From positions 1-6,203 of the forward strand of contig DAOVLE010000267.1 in NCBI GenBank assembly GCA_030631415.1: a stretch of DNA of 6,203 nucleotides, given 5' to 3'. The translations under genes were made by a program, and so were the position numbers. Below are positions 1 through 6,203 of the stretch, piece by piece. Every line of letters begins with the position of its first letter. The stretch's first letter is position 1. This DNA comes from JAAEQG01 sp023133475 (lineage in GTDB: Bacteria > Planctomycetota > Phycisphaerae > UBA1845). The notes under the pieces are model-generated. The model ran no database searches and had not been told where the DNA came from. It was given only the letters and a program-made list of their open reading frames with translations.

Positions 1-18
1 GAAAATGGAAAATGGAAA

Positions 19-29
<11 letters not shown>
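1..29. repeat. Heptamer tandem array (GAAAATG)4, left edge
   Basis: Four exact copies of the 7-bp unit GAAAATG fill positions 1-28, and the array is probably longer because the window starts inside it. The same unit returns in opposite orientation at 231-265, so the two arrays could pair as a long hairpin arm. Each unit contains an ATG, so ATG codons fall at 5, 12, 19 and 26 in successive reading frames. The one at 19 opens the frame that continues into the glycosyltransferase. Such heptamer arrays resemble the short tandemly repeated sequences known from cyanobacteria; that likeness is only in unit length. Confidence 0.9.
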
Positions 30-1344
<1,315 letters not shown>

Positions 1345-1458
1345 CACGAACTCGAGCAACAACAAACGACCGCAAGGAGACTACCCCACCGAGAAATTTA
1401 TTTATTTTGTCGTAGCTGCGGAACTTGGGCTAAAGCGGTGGGCCACCCGTCTTGTTAT
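1345..1458. other. Convergent intergenic gap between GT9 and TPR lipoprotein genes
   Basis: Both neighbouring genes end here. The gap holds an AT-rich stretch at about 1392-1408 and a 7-bp complementary pair, CCCACCG (1385-1391) with CGGTGGG (1436-1442). Their 44-nt separation makes them a poor terminator. No compact stem followed by a T run is visible on either strand, so the terminator for the two convergent transcripts is not identified. Confidence 0.5.
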
Positions 1459-3885
1459 CTATTGCCTCTTGCCTCTTGCCTCATGATATGGAGCGCCGGA
1501 CTCGAATAGTTTTAGTCTGGTCTGGTAGGTTTCCGCCAGATCAGCCCGGTTGGTGGCGTTGGCTCGTTTGATGGCCTCCTTCTCGGATTTGACCGCTTCG
1601 TCAAACCTCCCTGCTTCGGCGTAAGCGGCTGCCAGCGTGTCGAGATACTCGGGACGAGTGTTGTCAGCCTGTCCACAGGCCTGCTTTGCCCAGCGGACCG
1701 CCTCCTCACCATTGCGGCGATTGGGGTCGTGGCAAGTGGCCAGCAGCCATGCCAAACAGTCTGCCAACGATGCCGCATCGGGCATCTGTTGCAAACCGTC
1801 CCGCAGAAGCACCTCAGCCGCCACAAAGTCCTGGTCTTGAAGCACCACGCGAACGTAGGCTTCGTAAGCTTCCAATAGCCTTGGCGAGACCTGCAAGGCC
1901 CGATCCCATGCCACCTTGGCGGCATTAGTGTCCCCGTTGCGCTGAAACAGCACGCCCAGCACGTAATGGCCCCAGGCGTGACGCGGATTAAACCGCAACC
2001 CGGTTTGAAGGTGTGTCATGGCTTCGAGGTCGCGCCCGCCGGCGGCGGTCAACAGTTCCCCGAGCCGGATAAGGAACAGACCGTTGTTCGGATCAAGCCG
2101 CACCGCCTGCTCCAGGATCGGCAACGCTTCTTCCGTGGCACCGCGGCGAATCAAGGCATCAGCCAACACTCCGTGAGCAAACGCGCTGTTGGGGTTGGTC
2201 TTCACCGCATCGCGGAACAAAGCCAGGGCTTCATCGTGTTTGCCCTGCCTGGTCAAGACAAACCCCAACCCGCCCAAGGCCCGGTCGTTCCCTGGAGCGA
2301 TCCGCAAAGCCTGGCGGAATTGCTCCGCTGCCTCGTCCAGATCATTGTACATCGCACTAATCCGCCCCAAGGCGAGGCAGGCATGGAGTGACTCGACACT
2401 GGACGGCGGGTCGGACGGATCAAGCTCCAACACCCGCTGAAAACAACCATCCGCCTCAGACTCCTGTTTGCGCGAAAGAAGAAAATTCGCCAACATCAAC
2501 CAATGCCCGGCATGATCCGGCTCCAGTTCGGTGATCCGACGCAGAGCCAACTCGGCGTTATCAAAATGCTCCAACGCCACCAGGATGTTCACCCGAGCGT
2601 AGTGAGCCCGAATAAGCCCGGGATCGTTTTCCAGTGCGTCGTTGGCGGCGCCCAGGGCTTCGTCAAGCTCGCCCATGCCCAGCATCGCCTCAGCCGTCAA
2701 AGTGTGAGCCAACGCATTGCCCGGATCGAGCTTGAGCACCGCCTGAGCACAAACCACGGCGGTCCGAGGCGCCCCGAGAGGCATGTACAACTTGCTGAGT
2801 TGCAGGAGCAATTGCCCGTCCTCGGGGCTTCGCTCCAACAGGCTTTCACAGAGAATAGCCGCGTCCTGCAATTGTCCGGCGGAGATCATGGCGGCGATGC
2901 GACCCTCGATGATCGGGCGCGACAGATCGCTCCACACCGCACGTTCGAGAAAGCCGGGTTGCTCCACCCGCATACTCGCGGAAACGGACTTTGCCAATGT
3001 GCGTTCTTCGGCGGTATGTTGCTCATCGCCAATGCGGGCATAGACATTGCTCAACAACTCGTGGGCGGTGCGATCTTGCGGTTGAAGGCGAATCGCGTGT
3101 TGGAGCGGTTCCAGGGCGGCGGTGGCGTCCCCGGATTGCATACAAGCCACCGCCATTCCCAGGTAGCCGTAGGCCTTGCCCGGCTGGAGTTCGATGTGCC
3201 GCTCGAAGTGGGGCTTGGCTTGCTCGGGTTTCTGCCCGGCGAGGCAGAGTTCCCCCAGGCGGGCATGGGTCATCGCGAAGTCGGGATTCAGCTCGGCGGC
3301 TTTGCGGAACGCCGCAGCCGCCTGATCGTGCGAGCCTTGGGCAAACAGCACCGTGCCCTGATGATAAAACCACTCGAATGCCCGTGGATCGATGCAGGCG
3401 GCGGTTTCGTAGCATTGCAGGGCAGGCCCCAGCGCCTTGGGGCCTGTGGCAAGGAAGCGGTACACGTGCCCGAGGCGCCCATATGCTTCTGCGGTCCGCT
3501 GCTTCACTACCGCGGCGATCCTATCGTGGATCACTTGGGCCTGCTCAGCAGGCAAGAGGGTCAGGTCGGGAGGAGCGGGCAGGGCAACCTCGGCGCAGAC
3601 CTTCTCAAGAGCAGACATATCGATCTGCACAGCCTTACCGCTTGGCGCGGAGGGCTCTGCACCGGCGTCAACAATCCGCAATGGTGGAAGAGGAGGTGCG
3701 GCAGGTGCCGGTGGAGCCGCCGTATCGCCCACCGGAGCCGGTTTGTCGGTCATGGAACAGCCGCCAACGCCAACCGTCAGGATGAACGCGAGCAGGCACC
3801 TCGGCGCAAAGCCGGCGCGGTCCACATATGGGAGCCTTATGCCGTCAGAGGCCCGGAATCGTGGTGTGGTTATACTTGGTTTCAT
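1459..3885 (-). CDS. Large TPR-repeat lipoprotein
   Basis: A tetratricopeptide-repeat protein that probably acts as an envelope-anchored scaffold; its partners are unknown. Numbered from the ATG at 3885 (808 aa), a hydrophobic stretch LLAFILTVGVGG is followed by Cys43, a plausible lipobox; Ser after Cys argues against inner-membrane retention. A Pro/Ala-rich linker follows (about 48-70). Then TPR units fill about 135-700, each with the G-x-Y/A-E/DEA-F/L...-DP pattern, for example YHQGTVLFAQGSHDQAAAAF and LGGLGFVLTRQGKHDEALAL. The C-terminus (LAWLLATCHDPNRRNGEEAV... DTLAAAYAEAGRFDEA) matches a module common in planctomycete and verrucomicrobial TPR proteins. The frame is open to a TTG at 3981, but that lies in a repeat and is unlikely. 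A GTG at 3825 with AAGG upstream would give a compact 22-residue signal peptide and is a serious alternative start. The last residues ARGKRQ come from a heptamer repeat. Confidence 0.9.
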   Translation of the reverse strand: MKPSITTPRFRASDGIRLPYVDRAGFAPRCLLAFILTVGVGGCSMTDKPAPVGDTAAPPAPAAPPLPPLRIVDAGAEPSAPSGKAVQIDMSALEKVCAEVALPAPPDLTLLPAEQAQVIHDRIAAVVKQRTAEAYGRLGHVYRFLATGPKALGPALQCYETAACIDPRAFEWFYHQGTVLFAQGSHDQAAAAFRKAAELNPDFAMTHARLGELCLAGQKPEQAKPHFERHIELQPGKAYGYLGMAVACMQSGDATAALEPLQHAIRLQPQDRTAHELLSNVYARIGDEQHTAEERTLAKSVSASMRVEQPGFLERAVWSDLSRPIIEGRIAAMISAGQLQDAAILCESLLERSPEDGQLLLQLSKLYMPLGAPRTAVVCAQAVLKLDPGNALAHTLTAEAMLGMGELDEALGAANDALENDPGLIRAHYARVNILVALEHFDNAELALRRITELEPDHAGHWLMLANFLLSRKQESEADGCFQRVLELDPSDPPSSVESLHACLALGRISAMYNDLDEAAEQFRQALRIAPGNDRALGGLGFVLTRQGKHDEALALFRDAVKTNPNSAFAHGVLADALIRRGATEEALPILEQAVRLDPNNGLFLIRLGELLTAAGGRDLEAMTHLQTGLRFNPRHAWGHYVLGVLFQRNGDTNAAKVAWDRALQVSPRLLEAYEAYVRVVLQDQDFVAAEVLLRDGLQQMPDAASLADCLAWLLATCHDPNRRNGEEAVRWAKQACGQADNTRPEYLDTLAAAYAEAGRFDEAVKSEKEAIKRANATNRADLAETYQTRLKLFESGAPYHEARGKRQ
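1462..1482. repeat. Heptamer tandem array (TTGCCTC)3 at the 3' end of the TPR gene
   Basis: Three exact copies of TTGCCTC on the plus strand, read as GAGGCAA on the coding strand. They encode the final residues of the lipoprotein, and its TAG stop (1461-1459) lies at the array edge. The family-like end of the protein, SGAPYHE, comes just before the array. As 7 is not a multiple of 3, copy-number change would alter the C-terminal tail and stop. Confidence 0.9.
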
Positions 3886-3895
3886 AGTGTGCCCC

Positions 3896-3924
3896 AGCAT
3901 ACCCTCTGCAATGCAAACGTTCAA
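3896..3924 (-). promoter_or_regulatory. Predicted sigma70-type promoter of the TPR lipoprotein gene
   Basis: On the minus strand a -35 box TTGAAC (3924-3919) and a -10 box TATGCT (3901-3896) are separated by exactly 17 bp; each matches four of six consensus bases. Transcription would start near 3889. That leaves about 60 nt of leader if translation starts at the GTG at 3825, or almost none if it starts at the ATG at 3885. Confidence 0.5.
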
Positions 3925-3968
3925 TTTCTTAGCGGGCTGCGCCAAGTGGCTGTTGCGCCCAGATGGGT

Positions 3969-3993
3969 GGCAGGTTTTCAATCTGCCTTACAG
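3969..3993. repeat. Palindromic repeat copy 1, upstream of mntA
   Basis: A 25-bp element with core GGCAGGTT-TTC-AATCTGCC followed by TTACAG. It forms an 8-bp stem with one G-T pair and a 3-nt loop. It matches copy 2 (4785-4809) at 23 of 25 positions and in the same orientation. It lies between the divergent lipoprotein and mntA genes and supplies the likely -35 region of the mntA promoter. It resembles REP-type elements, but no REP-associated transposase is in the window. Confidence 0.85.
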
Positions 3994-4002
3994 TGGTATA
4001 AT
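3975..4002 (+). promoter_or_regulatory. Predicted promoter of mntA-hepT with extended -10
   Basis: A perfect TATAAT at 3997-4002 is preceded by TGG (3994-3996), giving an extended -10 of the TGN type. A -35-like TTTTCA (3975-3980, four of six matches) lies 16 bp upstream, inside palindromic repeat copy 1. Only 8 bp separate the -10 from the mntA ATG at 4011, so transcription should start within a few bases of the start codon. Confidence 0.7.
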
Positions 4003-4010
4003 ACAGTGAA

Positions 4011-4313
4011 ATGTCGTCTGCACGAATCAATCTGCCGCAACCCGCTGTTGCGGAGTTCTGCAAAGGCCACGGCATCCGACGCCTGTCGCTATTCGGGTCG
4101 GTCCTCCGTGAGGATTTCCGACCGGACAGCGATGTGGACGTGCTGGTGGAGTTTTTGCCCGAGACGCGCATTGGCATGATCGGCATGGCTGCGATGCAAC
4201 GGGAGTTGTCCGAACTGATAGGTCGGCAGGTCGATCTTCGCACGCCGGGCGATCTCAGTCGCTACTTCCGTGCCAAGGTGATACAGGGGGCTATCGAGCT
4301 GTATGCCGCTTGA
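4011..4313 (+). CDS. mntA: MNT-domain nucleotidyltransferase, antitoxin of a HepT/MntA pair
   Basis: A minimal nucleotidyltransferase of 100 aa, normal size for the family. The signature GSX10DXD is complete: G29-S30 in LSLFGS, then D41 and D43 in SDVDVLVEF. The third acidic residue is D75 in GRQVDLRTP. In characterised pairs MntA uses ATP to add AMP units to a Tyr of its HEPN partner and so silences it. It overlaps hepT by 11 bp (4303-4313), the usual order and coupling for this toxin-antitoxin type. The ATG at 4011 is the only sensible start; no Shine-Dalgarno precedes it, in keeping with a leaderless mRNA. The role is inferred from family and context; the activity of this copy is not shown. 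Confidence 0.92.
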   Translation: MSSARINLPQPAVAEFCKGHGIRRLSLFGSVLREDFRPDSDVDVLVEFLPETRIGMIGMAAMQRELSELIGRQVDLRTPGDLSRYFRAKVIQGAIELYAA

Positions 4314-4698
4314 GGATGATTTGATCCGTCTTCGGCACATGCTTGATGCCGCGGAAGATGCGGTTGGTTTCGCCGCGAATCGCAATCGCGACGATCTGGA
4401 CCGGGATCGCATGCTTCTGCTGTCATTGGTGAAATGTATCGAGATCATCGGCGAGGCGGCTTCACGCGTGTCGCCGGAGATGCAGATGGCCGTCCCGAAA
4501 CTCCCCTGGCAGGATATCATCGGCATGAGAAACAGGCTGATCCACGCGTACTTCGATGTAGATCATGATCGCGTATGGGACACGGTCGAACAGGATTTGC
4601 CTTACATGATCGCGGCACTTCGCGGATATCTTCAACAAGAACGCAACCGAAGGGGACAAGAGGGGAAATCCGCAGATTACACAGATTGCACAGATTGA
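4303..4698 (+). CDS. hepT: HEPN-domain (DUF86) protein, HepT ribonuclease toxin
   Basis: An all-helical HEPN protein of 131 aa. The catalytic motif RX4HXY is intact as R76-H81-Y83 in RNRLIHAY, preceded by the conserved helix LVKCIEIIGEAASRVSPE (42-59). HepT proteins cut RNA as dimers; the Tyr of the motif is where MntA places AMP. The ATG lies inside the end of mntA (shared bases ATGCCGCTTGA). There is no strong Shine-Dalgarno, so translation is probably coupled to mntA. The domain ends near residue 115; the last eight residues (ADYTDCTD) are encoded by an intergenic repeat of the CAGATTACACAGATT type and are unlikely to matter for activity. With both active sites whole, the pair looks functional. 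Confidence 0.92.
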   Translation: MPLEDDLIRLRHMLDAAEDAVGFAANRNRDDLDRDRMLLLSLVKCIEIIGEAASRVSPEMQMAVPKLPWQDIIGMRNRLIHAYFDVDHDRVWDTVEQDLPYMIAALRGYLQQERNRRGQEGKSADYTDCTD

Positions 4699-4774
4699 CA
4701 AAGAAATAGGCATGCCCAAACCGATCTTTACTATTTCCCAGGCACGTTCTCGCAAATCTGTGTAATCTGCGGAT
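4668..4774. repeat. Perfect 20-bp inverted repeat (CAGATTACACAGATT type) with 67-bp spacer
   Basis: ATCCGCAGATTACACAGATT at 4668-4687 is exactly complementary to 4755-4774. The left arm overlaps the last codons of hepT and the spacer fills most of the gap to the convergent mqnE gene. Inside the spacer a second pair, GAAATAG and CTATTTC (about 4704-4739), and a GGCATGCC palindrome could extend the folding. It may serve as a 3'-end structure for transcripts from both sides; there is no long T run, so rho-independent termination is not shown. Similar strings are frequent between genes in several environmental phyla. Confidence 0.88.
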
Positions 4775-4784
4775 AGTCCATTGC

Positions 4785-4809
4785 GGCAGGTTTTCAACCT
4801 GCCCTACAG
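4785..4809. repeat. Palindromic repeat copy 2, 3' of mqnE and hepT
   Basis: A 25-bp element with core GGCAGGTT-TTC-AACCTGCC, a perfect 8-bp stem with a 3-nt loop, followed by CTACAG. It lies 4 bp beyond the mqnE stop and may act as a transcript-end hairpin for that gene, though no T run follows. With copy 1 it forms same-orientation direct repeats around mntA-hepT. Confidence 0.9.
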
Positions 4810-4813
4810 CTTT

Positions 4814-5917
4814 TCAAACGCCCTCTTGGCGGTTCACCTTGCGATAGAGCGAGTCGCGTTCGGTGGGCACGAAACCGGATTCGCGGATCAGGCGTTTCAA
4901 CTGATCCACGGACAGCTCCTGATGTGTGGTTCCGCGGCTCTGTCGTTTGGTGATGTCGTATTGCACGACCGTGCCGTCCATGTCGTCCACGCCCCAGTTG
5001 AGTGAGAGCTGGGCCAGCTTGGGCGACAACATGACCCAAAAAGCCTTGACGTGGTCGAAGTTGTCCAGCATCAGACGGCTGACCGCCAGGGTGCGCAGAT
5101 CGTCAAGCCCGGTGGGGCCTGGCAAATGAGACAAGGCAGTGCCGTCGGGAATGAACGACAAAGGGACGATACAGTTGAACCAGGCTGGAGATGAAGACCG
5201 CGACCGATCCTGATGTTCGCGCAGTTTGATCAGATGCCACACACGCTCCTCGATTGACTCCACGTGCCCGTAGAGCATGGTGGCATTGGTGTGGATGCCC
5301 AACTCGTGAGCGGTCCGGTGGACGTCAAACCATTGAGCTTCGCCGACTTTGTTCTTGAAGGCTTCATTGTGGACGCGATCGTCGAAGATTTCCGCCCCCC
5401 CTCCGGGAAGGGAGCCTAGTCCGGCTTGATGCAGCTCGGTCAGCACGTCGCGGATGGTTGCGGGCGGCTTGGCGATACGCGTGAAGTGAATGATCTCGAT
5501 AGCCGTAAAAGCTTTGATGTGCAGGTGTGGGCAGGCGGTTTTGATCCGGATGCACATCTCGGTGTAGTACGAGAATGGCAGCTTGGGATGCAAGCCGCCG
5601 ACGATGTGCACTTCGGTGGCGCCCAACTCGTAGGCTTCGCTCGCCCGGGCGACCACTTCGTCCACCGATAGCTCATACCCATCGCGGGCGCCCGGCGACC
5701 AAGGCCTATAAAACCCACAGAATTTGCACCGCAACACACAGTAGTTGGTGTAGTTGATGTGCCGATTGACGTTATAGTATGCCAAGTTGCCGTTCTTGCG
5801 GCGTCGGGCAATGTCCGCCAGCCGCCCCAACTGGTGAATGTCCCGCGTTTGGAAGAGACGCACACCGTCGTCATGGCTAAGCCGTTCACCGGCTCGGATT
5901 TTGTCTTCAAGGTCCAT
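4814..5917 (-). CDS. mqnE: Aminofutalosine synthase MqnE (radical SAM, menaquinone biosynthesis)
   Basis: A cytoplasmic radical SAM enzyme that joins the adenosyl radical of S-adenosylmethionine to 3-[(1-carboxyvinyl)oxy]benzoate, giving 6-amino-6-deoxyfutalosine in the futalosine route to menaquinone. The [4Fe-4S] cluster motif CX3CX2C is C60-C64-C67 in CVLRCKFCGF. GGLHPKLP (108-115), PGGGAEIF (171-178), and KLAQLSLNWGVDDMDGTVV (300-318) follow. The segment HTNATMLYGHVES (209-221) separates MqnE from its paralogue MqnC, which has a TATMMFGH-like form there. At 367 aa the length is normal. After LREHQD (232-237) the loop RSRSSSPAWFNC looks a few residues longer than usual. The ATG at 5917 is the first start after an in-frame stop at 5935. 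No other mqn gene is in the window. The gene follows tRNA-Tyr on the same strand, separated by a terminator; its own promoter is not evident. Confidence 0.94.
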   Translation of the reverse strand: MDLEDKIRAGERLSHDDGVRLFQTRDIHQLGRLADIARRRKNGNLAYYNVNRHINYTNYCVLRCKFCGFYRPWSPGARDGYELSVDEVVARASEAYELGATEVHIVGGLHPKLPFSYYTEMCIRIKTACPHLHIKAFTAIEIIHFTRIAKPPATIRDVLTELHQAGLGSLPGGGAEIFDDRVHNEAFKNKVGEAQWFDVHRTAHELGIHTNATMLYGHVESIEERVWHLIKLREHQDRSRSSSPAWFNCIVPLSFIPDGTALSHLPGPTGLDDLRTLAVSRLMLDNFDHVKAFWVMLSPKLAQLSLNWGVDDMDGTVVQYDITKRQSRGTTHQELSVDQLKRLIRESGFVPTERDSLYRKVNRQEGV

Positions 5918-5948
5918 GCCACCACCGTTGAGTCACCCTACATCTATG

Positions 5949-5980
5949 AAAAACCCACGGCGAGCGTTATCGCCGTGGGT
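5949..5980 (-). terminator. Rho-independent terminator after tRNA-Tyr
   Basis: On the minus strand an 11-bp perfect stem, ACCCACGGCGA (5980-5970) with TCGCCGTGGGT (5963-5953), closes a 6-nt loop and runs into a five-T tract (5953-5949). It begins 9 nt after the tRNA 3' end and ends about 30 bp before the mqnE ATG. It should end the tRNA transcript and limit read-through into mqnE. Confidence 0.85.
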
Positions 5981-5989
5981 CGTCACCGA

Positions 5990-6073
5990 TGGGCGCGGTT
6001 GGATTCGAACCAACGAAGGCATACGCCAACGGGTTTACAGCCCGTCCCCTTTGGCCAACTCGGGCACACGCCC
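5990..6073 (-). tRNA. tRNA-Tyr (anticodon GTA)
   Basis: An 84-nt class II tRNA. The acceptor stem pairs GGGCGTG (6073-6067) with CGCGCCC (5997-5991), including one T-G pair, followed by discriminator A at 5990. The anticodon stem-loop ACGGG-CTGTAAA-CCCGT carries GTA, which reads Tyr codons. The T arm is GTTGG-TTCGAAT-CCAAC. The long variable arm GGC-GTAT-GCC is as expected for bacterial tRNA-Tyr. The CCA end is not encoded and must be added by CCA-adding enzyme. Confidence 0.97.
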
Positions 6074-6090
6074 GCCTGTCGGTACGATGT

Positions 6091-6119
6091 AACATACTCG
6101 ATCCCCCCACAGCTTGCAA
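6091..6119 (-). promoter_or_regulatory. Predicted promoter of tRNA-Tyr
   Basis: On the minus strand a -35 box TTGCAA (6119-6114) and a -10 box TATGTT (6096-6091) stand exactly 17 bp apart, each with four of six consensus matches. Initiation would fall near 6084, giving a short 5' leader of about 10 nt for RNase P to remove. The layout mirrors the predicted promoter of the TPR lipoprotein gene (17-bp spacer, TATGNT -10). Confidence 0.6.
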
Positions 6120-6133
6120 CCCCACATATTCCG

Positions 6134-6164
6134 CCGATCTTTGCTTCCCCAGAGGGAGCATCGG
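6134..6164. other. Imperfect hairpin upstream of the tRNA promoter
   Basis: CCGAT (6134-6138) pairs with ATCGG (6160-6164), and GCT plus CCC (6143-6149) with GGG plus AGC (6154-6159), leaving a 4-nt and a 1-nt bulge on the left arm. No T run follows on either strand. It may be the end structure of a gene beyond the window, or chance. The rest of 6120-6183 shows no gene. Confidence 0.35.
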
Positions 6165-6183
6165 AATAAGCCTGGGGGGAAAT

Positions 6184-6203
6184 CAGGTTTTCAACCTGCC
6201 CTA
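6184..6203. repeat. Palindromic repeat copy 3, cut by the window edge
   Basis: The last 20 bases repeat copies 1 and 2 in the same orientation, from CAGGTTTTCAACCTG through CCCTA. The outer GG of the left stem is replaced by AT, so the stem is reduced to 6 bp (CAGGTT with AACCTG). The element may continue beyond the window. Confidence 0.8.

Noticed and set aside
1384..1442. CCCACCG...CGGTGGG as a terminator for the convergent genes
   Set aside because: The 44-nt loop and lack of a T run make it weak; it may be chance.
3886..3981. Extension of the TPR lipoprotein to the TTG at 3981
   Set aside because: The TTG lies in the palindromic repeat, upstream of the predicted promoter start, and the added residues show no signal peptide or conservation pattern.
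2503..4179. 558-codon open frame on the plus strand
   Set aside because: It lies antisense to the TPR lipoprotein and then runs through mntA in another frame. It shows no recognisable domain, while the minus-strand frame has clear TPR periodicity. It is a GC-driven shadow.
4668..4774. Inverted repeat read as insertion-sequence ends
   Set aside because: The spacer is only 67 bp, holds no transposase, and no target-site duplication flanks the arms.
5990..6073. tRNA gene as an integration (att) site
   Set aside because: No second copy of the tRNA 3' end and no integrase gene are seen; a normal terminator follows the tRNA.

Overview
The window is chromosomal bacterial DNA, GC-rich in its coding parts, and carries five protein genes, one tRNA gene and an unusually dense set of short repeats at gene boundaries. 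The organism is most likely a member of Planctomycetota or a related PVC lineage. The reasons are the large TPR lipoprotein with a C-terminal module typical of those genomes, a futalosine-pathway menaquinone gene, a tRNA without encoded CCA, and intergenic repeats of the 'CAGATTACACAGATT' and 'GGCAGGTT-TTC-AACCTGCC' kinds. This assignment is inference; there is no rRNA or marker gene to settle it. The presence of a family 9 heptosyltransferase suggests a Gram-negative envelope.

Layout, left to right. Positions 1-270 are a repeat patch: heptamer arrays at both ends in opposite orientation, plus direct and tandem repeats between them. It runs without a stop into a glycosyltransferase family 9 gene (+, conserved domain from about 301, stop at 1344). 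A convergent gap of about 110 bp follows, then a large TPR lipoprotein gene on the minus strand (1459-3885), whose last codons lie in a second heptamer array. Divergent from it is a two-gene module on the plus strand, an MNT nucleotidyltransferase (mntA, 4011-4313) overlapping a HEPN protein (hepT, 4303-4698). This is a HepT/MntA toxin-antitoxin pair. Its predicted promoter sits so close to the mntA ATG that the transcript should be leaderless. The module is bracketed by two same-orientation 25-bp palindromic repeats (3969-3993 and 4785-4809), and its 3' end runs into a 20-bp perfect inverted repeat. On the minus strand follow mqnE (4814-5917, aminofutalosine synthase) and, upstream of it, a tRNA-Tyr gene (5990-6073) with its own predicted promoter and a rho-independent terminator. 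A third copy of the palindromic repeat is cut by the right edge.

The genes do not form one pathway. The glycosyltransferase and the lipoprotein concern the envelope, mqnE concerns respiration, and mntA-hepT is an accessory stress or defence module. The most notable features are the possibly excisable TA cassette flanked by direct repeats, and three genes (GT9 N-terminus, TPR lipoprotein C-terminus, HepT C-terminus) whose ends are read out of repeat DNA. No wholly new multigene system is visible.
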